Shown piece by piece: positions 17,009-24,675 of a stretch of 64,000 nucleotides of DNA; position 1 is the stretch's first letter; each line of letters starts with the position of its first letter. The position numbers and the translations under genes were made by a program. The DNA comes from Nocardioides deserti (GTDB taxonomy: Bacteria; Actinomycetota; Actinomycetes; Propionibacteriales; Nocardioidaceae), in the NCBI RefSeq assembly GCF_014266025.1, contig NZ_JACMYC010000010.1, forward strand, positions 1 to 64,000, in the 5' to 3' direction. The notes below the pieces were generated by a model. That model made no database searches, was not told the DNA's origin, and saw only the letters and a program-made list of their open reading frames with translations.

Positions 17009-18505
17009 ATGACTGCGAGCGACGCCGCCGGCAAGGGCACCGAGATCCCCGCGACCGTCCCTGCCTCGACGCTGCCGGCCGACGCCCCGGCGTACGACGT
17101 CGTGGTCGTCGGCTTCGGCATCGCCGGCGGCTGCGCGGCGCTCGAGGCGGCGCGGGCCGGCGCGCGCGTGCTGGTGCTCGAGCGGGCGGCCGTGCACGGC
17201 GGCACGTCGTCCATGTCCGGCGGTCACTTCTACCTCGGCGCCGGCACCGCGGTGCAGCGGGCGACCGGCCAGGAGGACAGCGTCGAGGAGATGTACAAGT
17301 ACCTCGTCGCGGCCTCCAAGGAGCCCGAGCACGACAAGATCCGCGCCTACTGCGAGGGGTCGGTCGAGCACTTCGACTGGCTCGAGGGGCTCGGCTTCGA
17401 GTTCGAGCGGTCCTTCTACCCCGAGAAGGCCGTGATCCAGCCCGGCACGCAGGGGCTGATGTACACCGGCAACGAGAAGGTGTGGCCATACCGCGAGCAG
17501 GCCAGGCCGGCCCCGCGCGGCCACAAGGTGCCGGTGCCCGGTGACACCGAGGGCACCAAGATGGTCATGGACCTGCTGCGCGACCGGCTCGACGAGGCCG
17601 GCGTGGAGGTCCGCTACGAGACCGGCGTGACCAATCTGGTCGTCGACGAGGCGGGTGCGGTCGTGGGCGTCGCGTGGCGCTCGTTCGAGGAGACCGGCCA
17701 CGTGCTCGCCGACGGGGTGGTCGTGGCGGCCGGCGGGTTCGTGATGAACCCCGCGATGGTCGCCGAGCACACCCCGAAGCTCGCGGAGAAGCCGTTCGTG
17801 CTGGGGTCGACGTACGACGACGGGCTCGGCATCCGGCTCGGCGTCTCGGTCGGCGCGGAGCTCAAGCACATGGACGAGCCGTTCATCACCGCGCCGATCT
17901 ACCCGCCGTCGGCGCTGCTCACCGGCATCGTCGTCAACCGCGAGGGCCGGCGGTTCGTGGCCGAGGACTCCTACCACTCGCGCACCTCCCAGTTCGCCAC
18001 CGAGCAGCCCGGCTCCGCGGCGTACCTCATCGTCGACAGCGAGCACGTCGAGTACGCGAAGTACCCCCTCGTCCCGCTCGTCGACGGCTACGAGACCGTC
18101 GCCGAGCTCGAGGAGGCGCTCGACCTGCCCGCGGGGTCGGTGCAGGCGACCCTCGACCGCTACAACGACCACGCCGACCGCGGCGAGGACCCGGACTTCC
18201 ACAAGCACCCCGACTGGCTGGCCCCGCAGCGGGTCGGTCCGTGGGCGGTCTTCGACCTCACGCTGGGCAAGGCGATGTACGCCGGCTTCACCCTCGGCGG
18301 CATGCGCACCTCCGTCGACGGCGAGGTGCAGCGGCCCGACGGCTCGGTCGTCCCCGGCCTGTACGCCGCCGGCGCCTGCGCCTCCAACATCGCCCAGGAC
18401 GGCAAGGGCTACTGCTCCGGCACCCAGCTCGGCGAGGGGTCGTTCTTCGGCCGCCGCGCCGGCCTGGCCGCTGCACGGACCCGCGCCGCCACCTCGGCTG
18501 GTTGA
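17009..18505 (+). CDS. FAD-dependent oxidoreductase, fumarate reductase/3-ketosteroid dehydrogenase-like
   Basis: 498 aa, FAD_binding_2 family. The Rossmann dinucleotide motif VVVVGFGIAGGCAALEA is at about residues 32-48, with GGTSSMSGGHFYLG following and the flavoprotein C-terminal FAD motif PGLYAAGACASNIAQDGKGY. This matches KstD/fumarate-reductase-like flavoproteins that dehydrogenate steroid or related rings. Start ATG 17009 is favoured by a TAGATT -10 box 7 nt upstream (leaderless); GTG 17003 is also in frame. The stop codon lies inside a dispersed repeat (18497-18538). The exact substrate is unknown; a steroid-like role is supported mainly by the KstR-type operator. Confidence 0.85.
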   Translation: MTASDAAGKGTEIPATVPASTLPADAPAYDVVVVGFGIAGGCAALEAARAGARVLVLERAAVHGGTSSMSGGHFYLGAGTAVQRATGQEDSVEEMYKYLVAASKEPEHDKIRAYCEGSVEHFDWLEGLGFEFERSFYPEKAVIQPGTQGLMYTGNEKVWPYREQARPAPRGHKVPVPGDTEGTKMVMDLLRDRLDEAGVEVRYETGVTNLVVDEAGAVVGVAWRSFEETGHVLADGVVVAAGGFVMNPAMVAEHTPKLAEKPFVLGSTYDDGLGIRLGVSVGAELKHMDEPFITAPIYPPSALLTGIVVNREGRRFVAEDSYHSRTSQFATEQPGSAAYLIVDSEHVEYAKYPLVPLVDGYETVAELEEALDLPAGSVQATLDRYNDHADRGEDPDFHKHPDWLAPQRVGPWAVFDLTLGKAMYAGFTLGGMRTSVDGEVQRPDGSVVPGLYAAGACASNIAQDGKGYCSGTQLGEGSFFGRRAGLAAARTRAATSAG

Positions 18506-18538
18506 GAAGGCGCGCAGCGCCTGTCTCGAGACCCGGTG
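18497..18538 (+). repeat. Dispersed intergenic repeat, copy 2 (contains the upstream gene's stop)
   Basis: GCTGGTTGAG followed by an imperfect GC hairpin (GGCGCGCAGCGCC) and TGTCTCGAGACCCGGTG. It corresponds module by module to the copy at 1733-1816. The TGA of the flavoprotein gene is within the first ten bases. Oriented as in copy 1 relative to the gene it follows. Confidence 0.6.
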
Positions 18539-18553
18539 GGATGACCGACCACC

Positions 18554-18559
18554 TAGGGT
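18554..18559 (+). promoter_or_regulatory. -10 box of a leaderless aminotransferase promoter
   Basis: TAGGGT, 7 nt before the GTG start at 18567; no Shine-Dalgarno sequence. Confidence 0.5.
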
Positions 18560-18566
18560 CGGCGGC

Positions 18567-19754
18567 GTGACCACCGACCGCCTCGCCGTCGCCAGCCGTG
18601 CCAACGTGCCGCCGTTCCACGTGATGGACCTGCTGGCGGCGTCGGCGGAGCGGCAGCGCCGGCACGGCGACATGCTCAACCTGCTGGCCGGACAGCCGAG
18701 CACGGGCGCGCCGGCGCCGGTGGTGGCGGAGGCGGTGCGGTTGCTGCAGTCCGGCGACCCGCTCGGCTACACCCCGGCGGCGGGCATCCACGAGCTGCGC
18801 GAGGCGATCGCCGGCCACCACCGGCGGGCGCACGGGATCGAGGTCGACCCAACCGACGTGGTGGTGACGACGGGGAGCAGCGGCGGGTTCCTGCTGGCGT
18901 TCCTGGCGGCGTTCGAGGTCGGCGACAAGGTGGCGATGGCGCGGCCGGGCTACCCCTGCTACCGCAACGTGCTCGCCGCACTCGGGTGCGACGTGGTCGA
19001 GATCGCGACCGGGCCGGCGACCCGCTTCCAGCCGAGCGTCGAGCAAGTCGCGGCCCTGCACGCCGAGGTCGGCCTGAAGGGTCTCGTGGTGGCGAGCCCG
19101 GCCAACCCCACCGGCACGATGCTGCTGCCCGAGGAGCTCGCGGCGCTCGCGCGCTGGTGCGAGGACAACGACGTGCAGCTGATCTCCGACGAGATCTACC
19201 ACGGCATCGAGTACGACCCGCTCGACGGCGTCCCGTCGCTCGCGCGCAGCGCGTGGGAGACCTCGCGGGAGGCGGTCGTGTTCTCGTCGTTCTCCAAGTA
19301 CTTCTCGATGACCGGCTGGCGGATCGGCTGGATGCTCGTCCCGCAGCGGCTGCGGCGGGCGGTCGACGTGCTGACCGGCAACTTCACCATCTGCCCGCCG
19401 GTGATCGCGCAGCGCGCGTGCCTCGCGGCGTTCGACGACGCGTCGTACGCCGAGCTGGACGGCCACGTCGCGCGGTACGCCGCCAACCGCCGCGTCCTCC
19501 TCGACGGCCTCGCGGACCTCGGCATCACCCGGCTCGCGCCGGCGGACGGGGCGTTCTACGTCTACGCCGACGTCGCGCACCTGACCGACGACTCGATGGC
19601 TTTCGCGCACGACCTGCTGCAGCGCGTCGGCGTGGCGGTCGCCCCGGGGATCGACTTCGACACCGCCGAGGGCAGCAGCTTCGTGCGGATGTCGTTCGCG
19701 GGCCAGCAGTCGGAGATCGAGCAGGCGCTCGACCGGTTGTCCACAGCTCTCTGA
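18567..19754 (+). CDS. Class I/II pyridoxal-phosphate aminotransferase
   Basis: 395 aa, fold type I. Visible hallmarks are PLGYTPAAGIHELREAI near the N-terminus, ASPANPTGTMLLPEEL (Asn binding PLP), ISDEIYHGIEYD (Asp for the pyridine nitrogen) and the Schiff-base lysine K244 in SSFSKYFSMTGWRIGW, followed by an Arg-containing FVRMSFAG at the C-terminus. This is the AspC-like subgroup Ib of aminotransferases; the amino-acid substrate cannot be assigned. It has its own leaderless promoter, so it is not necessarily linked to the upstream flavoprotein. Confidence 0.9.
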   Translation: MTTDRLAVASRANVPPFHVMDLLAASAERQRRHGDMLNLLAGQPSTGAPAPVVAEAVRLLQSGDPLGYTPAAGIHELREAIAGHHRRAHGIEVDPTDVVVTTGSSGGFLLAFLAAFEVGDKVAMARPGYPCYRNVLAALGCDVVEIATGPATRFQPSVEQVAALHAEVGLKGLVVASPANPTGTMLLPEELAALARWCEDNDVQLISDEIYHGIEYDPLDGVPSLARSAWETSREAVVFSSFSKYFSMTGWRIGWMLVPQRLRRAVDVLTGNFTICPPVIAQRACLAAFDDASYAELDGHVARYAANRRVLLDGLADLGITRLAPADGAFYVYADVAHLTDDSMAFAHDLLQRVGVAVAPGIDFDTAEGSSFVRMSFAGQQSEIEQALDRLSTAL

Positions 19755-19796
19755 TCCGCGCGTTACCGCCCGACCTCGCTCGGGCAGACCTGCCCC

Positions 19797-20267
19797 ATGG
19801 ACGAAGCAGGGGACGGAGCAGGGGACGGGGCAGGGGACGGGGCGGGCAGGTACGGCGACCCGGGCGCGATCCGTGCGCTCGCGGCGCGGCTGCGCGAGCA
19901 GGCCGCGGAGGTCCGGGCCGAGGCCGAGCGGCTCCGCGGGCTCGCCGACGCGGTCCCGTGGACCGGCCGGGCCGCGGACGCGATGCGCGCACGGGCCCGC
20001 GCCGGGGCGGCCGGACTGCGACGCACCGCCGACCTCCACGAGGACGCCGCCGAGGCGCTCGACCGGCACGCCACCGAGGTGGAGCGGCGGCAGGCGCAGG
20101 TCGCCGCTGTCGAGCGCCGGTTCCGCGCGCTGGTCGACGAGGCGCGCGACGCGGTCGGTGACCTGCTCGGCGGGCTGCTGGACCGGTTCGAGCCGCCGCC
20201 CAGCGGCCACCGCGACTGGTTGTCGGTCGAGCTTCCGCTCCTGCCGGGCCTGCCGGCGCTGCGATGA
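19797..20267 (+). CDS. WXG-like helical protein with GHRDWL tail (module 1 partner)
   Basis: 156 aa. After a low-complexity acidic start (repeated GDGA units) the chain is a helical hairpin with W55-T56-G57 at the turn (PWTGRAADAM), long charged helices to about residue 125, and a C-terminal tail LDRFEPPPSGHRDWLSVELP. The tail and the W-T-G hairpin are shared with the protein at 23238-23687, so the two are paralogues. Its stop overlaps the start of the hydrolase (ATGA). Size, fold and position suggest a type VII secretion targeting partner or substrate of the ESX system 8 kb away (inference). The start ATG 19797 lacks a clear SD. Confidence 0.75.
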   Translation: MDEAGDGAGDGAGDGAGRYGDPGAIRALAARLREQAAEVRAEAERLRGLADAVPWTGRAADAMRARARAGAAGLRRTADLHEDAAEALDRHATEVERRQAQVAAVERRFRALVDEARDAVGDLLGGLLDRFEPPPSGHRDWLSVELPLLPGLPALR

Positions 20268-21682
20268 CCGGCGAGGTCGTCGTCACCGAGGTGGTCGGTG
20301 GCTCGCACGGGCTCGCGGCGGCGTACGTCGCGGTCCGGGCGCTCGCGGACACCTACGACCGGTCGGGCGACGTGATGCGCGGGTGGGCCAGCGTCGGGCG
20401 GCGGGTCCTGCTCGATGCGGACCTGCTCGAGTCGGCTGCGCTGGCGCCGCTGACCTTCGCCGAGGCGGAGGCCGCGGTGCTGGCCGCGGTCACCGGTCGC
20501 GATGGCGCGCTGGTGGCCAGCACGTGGTGGGAGGCCGACGCGGTCGCCATCCGGGCTGCGGTGGCGGGCCTGGAGGGCGCCGACGCGCTGGCCCGCGGGT
20601 CGTTCGAGGTCGTCGACCACGCGCTCGGGCAGGCGCTGGGCACCCTGCTGCCGGCGGCGGTCCTCGTCTCGCTCCCGCTGTTGCCGGCGCTGGCCGCGGG
20701 CGGCCCGCTGCTCGCGCCGGCGCTGGACGACCTGCTCACCGAGGCCGTCGCCGAGCACCCGGACCTGGTGCAGCACCTCGTCAACGGCGGCGGCGGCCTG
20801 CTCGACGGGCTGCTGATGGGCGGCGTGCTGGGTGGTGTGCTGCGCGGGCCGTGGCGGCGCCGCGACCTGGAGGACGCGGCGGCGGCCCTGGCGGCGACGT
20901 ACGGCGATCCCGGCCGCGGCCGCGCCGCACGCCTCGGCCCGGCCGAGGCGGCCCGCCACCCCGACGGTCTCGCCGACCTCGTCGGTGGCCTCGACCGGGC
21001 GCACCGGATGGGACCGGACGGCGGCATCGAGGTGCGCACCGCGACCGCACCCGACGGCTCGGTGCGGCACGTCGTGCACCTGCCCGGCACCGACGACATG
21101 ACGACGCTGCCGTGGACGCGGGACGAGGACGCCCGCGACCTCGCCACGAACCTGCTGCTCCTCGCCGGCCTCGACAACCCCTACCAGCAGGGCGTCGTGG
21201 ACGCGATGACGCAGGCCGGGATCGGGCCGGACGAGCCGGTGCTGCTCGTCGGGCACTCCCAGGGCGGGATGGTCGCGGCGGCGCTGCTCGCGGCGGGCGG
21301 TCCCTTCCACGTCACCGACGTGGTGACCGCGGGGTCGCCGACGGCCCACGTCGAGGGCTTCCCGCCGGGCACGCACGTGCTCTCCCTCGAGCACCGCGGC
21401 GACCTCGTCCCGTTGTTGGACGGCGAGGACAACCGCGACCGTCCGGAGCAGACGACCGTGCGCTTCGAGGGCGCTCCCGCGTCGGGCGTGGCCGAGGCGC
21501 ACGGGATCGACCGCTACGCCGCGGCAGCCGCCGCGCTGGACGCCGCCCGCGCCGAGGGCACCGCCCACCCGTCGGTGGTCGACGCGGTGCGCCGCCTCGA
21601 GGAGCAGGGGTACGTCGCGGGGCCGGCCGCGCCGGCGGGCACGACCGTCACCACCCAGCTGTTCGTGGTGACGCGGGACTGA
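20264..21682 (+). CDS. Predicted alpha/beta hydrolase (lipase/esterase-like), putative ESX client
   Basis: 472 aa. The N-terminal ~240 residues are helical with a hydrophobic stretch (LGTLLPAAVLVSLPLLPAL, about residues 125-145). The C-terminal half is an alpha/beta hydrolase: nucleophile elbow VGHSQGG (Ser332), acid Asp380 (LEHRGDLVPL) and His413 (AEAHGIDRY), in the order and spacing of lipases. Translationally coupled to the WXG-like gene upstream. A paralogue at 24672-26015 aligns along the whole length (LADxYDR near the start, AEHPDLVQHL against QEHPELLEHV) but lacks Ser and His. Likely a secreted or surface lipase-type effector; that role is inference. Confidence 0.78.
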   Translation: MTGEVVVTEVVGGSHGLAAAYVAVRALADTYDRSGDVMRGWASVGRRVLLDADLLESAALAPLTFAEAEAAVLAAVTGRDGALVASTWWEADAVAIRAAVAGLEGADALARGSFEVVDHALGQALGTLLPAAVLVSLPLLPALAAGGPLLAPALDDLLTEAVAEHPDLVQHLVNGGGGLLDGLLMGGVLGGVLRGPWRRRDLEDAAAALAATYGDPGRGRAARLGPAEAARHPDGLADLVGGLDRAHRMGPDGGIEVRTATAPDGSVRHVVHLPGTDDMTTLPWTRDEDARDLATNLLLLAGLDNPYQQGVVDAMTQAGIGPDEPVLLVGHSQGGMVAAALLAAGGPFHVTDVVTAGSPTAHVEGFPPGTHVLSLEHRGDLVPLLDGEDNRDRPEQTTVRFEGAPASGVAEAHGIDRYAAAAAALDAARAEGTAHPSVVDAVRRLEEQGYVAGPAAPAGTTVTTQLFVVTRD

Positions 21683-21710
21683 AGCCTGGCTGGGGGCGGA
21701 CCGGCCGGGG

Positions 21711-23135
21711 TCAGGGGGTGAGCGCGTCGACCAGGCCGTCGAGCGGGGAGCGCTCGGGCACGTGGTTGGGCAGGCCGGCGACGAGCCGGCGGTCGACGTA
21801 CCCGTTGCGCACGCGCTGGGGGTGGTAGCCGACCTTCGCGGTGCGGACGATGCGCCCGGTCTTGTAGGAGATCTTCGAGATCGTGTCCGAGCCGCTCCAG
21901 GAGATGTAGCAGTGCTCGCCGTTCCAGCTCGGCGTCACCCAGTAGGGCTTGAGCCCGCCCTTGAGCAGCTTGCCGGTCCGGAACGTCTTCGCGTCGACCA
22001 CGGTGGCGTAGTCGGACATGGTGCCGGCGACGCAGATCTTGGTGCCGCGGTGGTTCATCGCGATGCCGTGGTGGGCGGAGTCGAGGAGGTAGAGCTCGCG
22101 CGGTGTGTTGGGGATCAGGTTCGGCAGCCGCTTGACGCGGGTGATCCGCCCGCTGCGGCGGTCGAGCTCGACGAATCCGTGGAAGAAGGAGAGCTGGAAG
22201 TACATCTTCTCCTCGTCCGGGCTCAGCGTGATCGGCCGGACCGCGGTGCTGACCCGGGTCATCCCGCGCTCGTCGAGGGCCTTGCGCAGGTCGTAGCGGC
22301 GGACGACCTTGTTGGTCCGCGCGTCCACGACCTGCAGCACGCGGTCGTCCTTGAGCGGGTCCAGCGCCGGGTCGTCGAGCGGGGTGTAGACCAGCCCGAT
22401 GCTGGCGTGCAGGATCCGCTCGCCGTCGTCGATGTAGGTGCTCTCGTGCGGGGAGCCGCCCGAGGGGAACTGGCCGAGGTCCTTGCCGTCCTTCATCCGG
22501 ATGACGTGGACGACGTTGCCGGTCGAGGCGCTGACCACGACCCGCTTGCCGTCGGGCGAGACCGCCATGTGGTCGGAGCGGACGCCGGCGACCGGGAACC
22601 GCCAGGCGATCTCCTGGGTCCTCAGGTCGATGGCGACGACGTCGGCGAAGGAGGGCCGGGAGACGACGAGCAGGCGCCCGTCGTTGGAGGAGTACATGTC
22701 GTCGACGAACTGGTCGTGGCCCTCGCCGATGAGTGCGCGGATGGCGAGGAAGTACGCCAGGCGGTAGGGGTTCAGCGCGATCTCCCGCATCCGCTCGGCG
22801 CGGTCCGGGATGATGTTGATCCGGCCGAGGCGCTTGAACGACCCAGGGGTCACGATGCTCGCCGTGCCGTCCCAGTTGTTGCCGACGAAGACCGCGCGGC
22901 GGACCCCGGCCGGCTTCAGCGCCGCGTGCTGGGCCGACGTCGGCAGCGCGCGCACGGCGGCCCGGGCGGCCTCGCCGGTGCCCGCTCCGGTGCCCGCTGA
23001 AGCGTCCGATCCAGGGCGACTGCCGGACCGGTCGGGGCCGGCGCCGGCCGGGGCGGTGAGTGCGCCGGTGAGGCCGAGCGCGAGGCTGAGGGCGAGCAGC
23101 GCGGGCGCGACGCGCGGGAGCAGGCGGCGGTGCAT
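21711..23135 (-). CDS. Secreted YncE/YVTN-type beta-propeller protein
   Basis: 474 aa with a signal peptide (MHRRLLPRVAPALLALSLAL... ending near AGA). The mature part has repeated short blade motifs such as DMYSSNDGRLLVVSRPS, DHMAVSPDGKRVVVSAST, TLSPDEEKMYF and PSWNGEHCYISWSGSDTI, i.e. a lactonase/YncE-like beta propeller of six to seven blades. A basic LKP/RTAK-rich stretch lies in the middle and end. No catalytic site recognisable; it probably binds ligand or protein outside the cell. Convergent with the hydrolase (28-bp gap) and divergent from the second WXG-like gene, so it sits between the two ESX-client modules. Confidence 0.85.
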   Translation of the reverse strand: MHRRLLPRVAPALLALSLALGLTGALTAPAGAGPDRSGSRPGSDASAGTGAGTGEAARAAVRALPTSAQHAALKPAGVRRAVFVGNNWDGTASIVTPGSFKRLGRINIIPDRAERMREIALNPYRLAYFLAIRALIGEGHDQFVDDMYSSNDGRLLVVSRPSFADVVAIDLRTQEIAWRFPVAGVRSDHMAVSPDGKRVVVSASTGNVVHVIRMKDGKDLGQFPSGGSPHESTYIDDGERILHASIGLVYTPLDDPALDPLKDDRVLQVVDARTNKVVRRYDLRKALDERGMTRVSTAVRPITLSPDEEKMYFQLSFFHGFVELDRRSGRITRVKRLPNLIPNTPRELYLLDSAHHGIAMNHRGTKICVAGTMSDYATVVDAKTFRTGKLLKGGLKPYWVTPSWNGEHCYISWSGSDTISKISYKTGRIVRTAKVGYHPQRVRNGYVDRRLVAGLPNHVPERSPLDGLVDALTP

Positions 23136-23237
23136 GGTCTGATCCTGCCCGGTCGCGGCGTTTCGGGACAGGACCGTCCGGGAATGCGACCGGCAGCCGA
23201 GGCCCGGCCTCCTCGAGCGGCCCGGCGAGGAGGACCG

Positions 23238-23687
23238 ATGTACGGCGACACCGACGTTATGCGCCGACGGGTGGACCAGCTGCGCGAGCAGGCCACCGAC
23301 CTGCGGCAGCTGGCCGACCAGCTGGTCGCCCGCACCGAGGGCACCGGGTGGACCGGACGGGCGGCCGCGTCGCTGTCCGACCGGGTCCGCGAGCGCGCCG
23401 CCCGGTTGCGCGAGGCCGCCGCCGGCCACGACCGGGCTGCGGACTCCCTCCAGGCGCACCTCCAGGAGGTCGACCGGGTCAAGGACGCCATCGCCCAGCG
23501 CGAGCGCAAGGCGCTCGGCCTCGTGACGGACGCCCGTGCGCGGGTCGCGCGCGTCGAGTCCCAGGCCGCGGCCGACCCCGCCGGCGTCACCCGCACCGCC
23601 GACCCCGGCGACCAGCAGCTCGCCGCCTTCGACCCTCCCCCGCCCGGCCACCGCGACTGGCTCGGCGTCCACCTCCCCGGACTGTGA
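23238..23687 (+). CDS. WXG-like helical protein with GHRDWL tail (module 2 partner)
   Basis: 149 aa. Helical hairpin with W38-T39-G40 (TGWTGRAAASL), long charged helices (RVRERAARLREAAAGHDRA) and the tail AFDPPPPGHRDWLGVHLPGL. Paralogue of the protein at 19797-20267; the tail is the best-conserved part, suggesting a recognition element. Start ATG 23238 has GAGGAGG 4 nt upstream. First gene of module 2, followed 7 nt later by the EspG-like gene. Confidence 0.8.
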   Translation: MYGDTDVMRRRVDQLREQATDLRQLADQLVARTEGTGWTGRAAASLSDRVRERAARLREAAAGHDRAADSLQAHLQEVDRVKDAIAQRERKALGLVTDARARVARVESQAAADPAGVTRTADPGDQQLAAFDPPPPGHRDWLGVHLPGL

Positions 23688-23694
23688 GGCACCC

Positions 23695-24675
23695 GTGACC
23701 CTCGTCGACCTCAGCGCCCCGCCGCCGACGCCCGAGCCGACCGCCGGGCTGCTCGATGCCCTCCCCCGACGGGTCGCGCTCACGCTGCCCGAGCTGCGGT
23801 GCGCGGCCGCGCACGCCGGTGACGCGCCGCTGCCCTTCGAGGTCCGCGAGCCCGCTGGTGGCCCCGGTGGCGGCACAGGCACCGGCCAGGGCGGCCTCGA
23901 GTCGCGCCTGGGCCGCTCGCGCGGGTCCACCGACGACGAGGCGTGGGCGACGGTGATGGCCGCGCTGCACGAGCCGATCGCCTCGCTGGACCGCCGCGGG
24001 CTGCTGGTCGACGGCGCGCTGGACGAGGGCCTCGCCGGCGCGGTCGGCCTACTGGCCGTCCCGGACGTCGCGCTCGACCTCGACGTGGCCGTGCAGACCC
24101 CAGGCGGCCCGCTGCGTGCCCGCGCCTGGCACCGGCAGGCCGGCGGCGCCGTCGCCACGCTGTCGACGCTCGACGGGGTGGTCTTCGAGCTGGCGTGGTT
24201 CTCCGCCGAGCACTGGCCCGCCGAGCTCGCCCGGGTCCCCGTGCTCCCCGAGGAGCACGGCGCGGGGCGCACGACCGTGCCGGCGCACGTCGACCTCCCC
24301 TACGAGCTCGCGGACGCCGCCGCCGAGGCCGTGCGGTCCTCGCGGCCCGACCTGCTCGCGGTGCTCGCCGACCAGCAGGCCGCGACCGTCCGCGGCGCGG
24401 AGGGCACGACGTACGGCACGGCCGAGGTGCTGGACCTGCTCACCGGCCTCAGCGGCGAGGCGCAGGGCCGGCTGCGGGCGATGGTCGCCGACACCTCCGG
24501 CGGGACGACCGACGTCGTCGGCGTCGTGTCGTGGGTGCTGCTCGGGGACGGGTGGCACGCGCTCCGGCCCTACCGGGACCGGACGAGCGGCGAGGCGCGG
24601 GTGGAGGTACGGCGGGTGGAGCCGGCCGACCTCGGTCCGCTGCTGGCGCCGGTGCTGGCGGAGGTGACCCGGTGA
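23695..24675 (+). CDS. EspG-like ESX secretion-associated chaperone
   Basis: 326 aa. The stretch RRGLLVDGALDEGLAGAVGL followed by LAVPDVALDLDV parallels the mycobacterial EspG motif (xGIVVNxAVxExVAARMKVLAAPDLEVVAL, recalled from memory). The alternating strand pattern and C-terminal VSWVLLGDGWHALRPYRD also fit EspG. EspG proteins bind the tips of ESX substrates in the cytosol and keep them soluble until export; they are mostly described with PE/PPE substrates. A Gly-rich insert occurs near residue 60. Placed between a WXG-like partner and the pseudohydrolase, with GTGA overlap to the latter, it probably serves these clients. Family call is by eye and moderate. Confidence 0.68.
   Translation: MTLVDLSAPPPTPEPTAGLLDALPRRVALTLPELRCAAAHAGDAPLPFEVREPAGGPGGGTGTGQGGLESRLGRSRGSTDDEAWATVMAALHEPIASLDRRGLLVDGALDEGLAGAVGLLAVPDVALDLDVAVQTPGGPLRARAWHRQAGGAVATLSTLDGVVFELAWFSAEHWPAELARVPVLPEEHGAGRTTVPAHVDLPYELADAAAEAVRSSRPDLLAVLADQQAATVRGAEGTTYGTAEVLDLLTGLSGEAQGRLRAMVADTSGGTTDVVGVVSWVLLGDGWHALRPYRDRTSGEARVEVRRVEPADLGPLLAPVLAEVTR

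Noticed and set aside
14250..17012. 920-codon plus-strand open frame
   Set aside because: Antisense to the antiporter and redoxin genes; no recognisable domain, typical GC-driven shadow.
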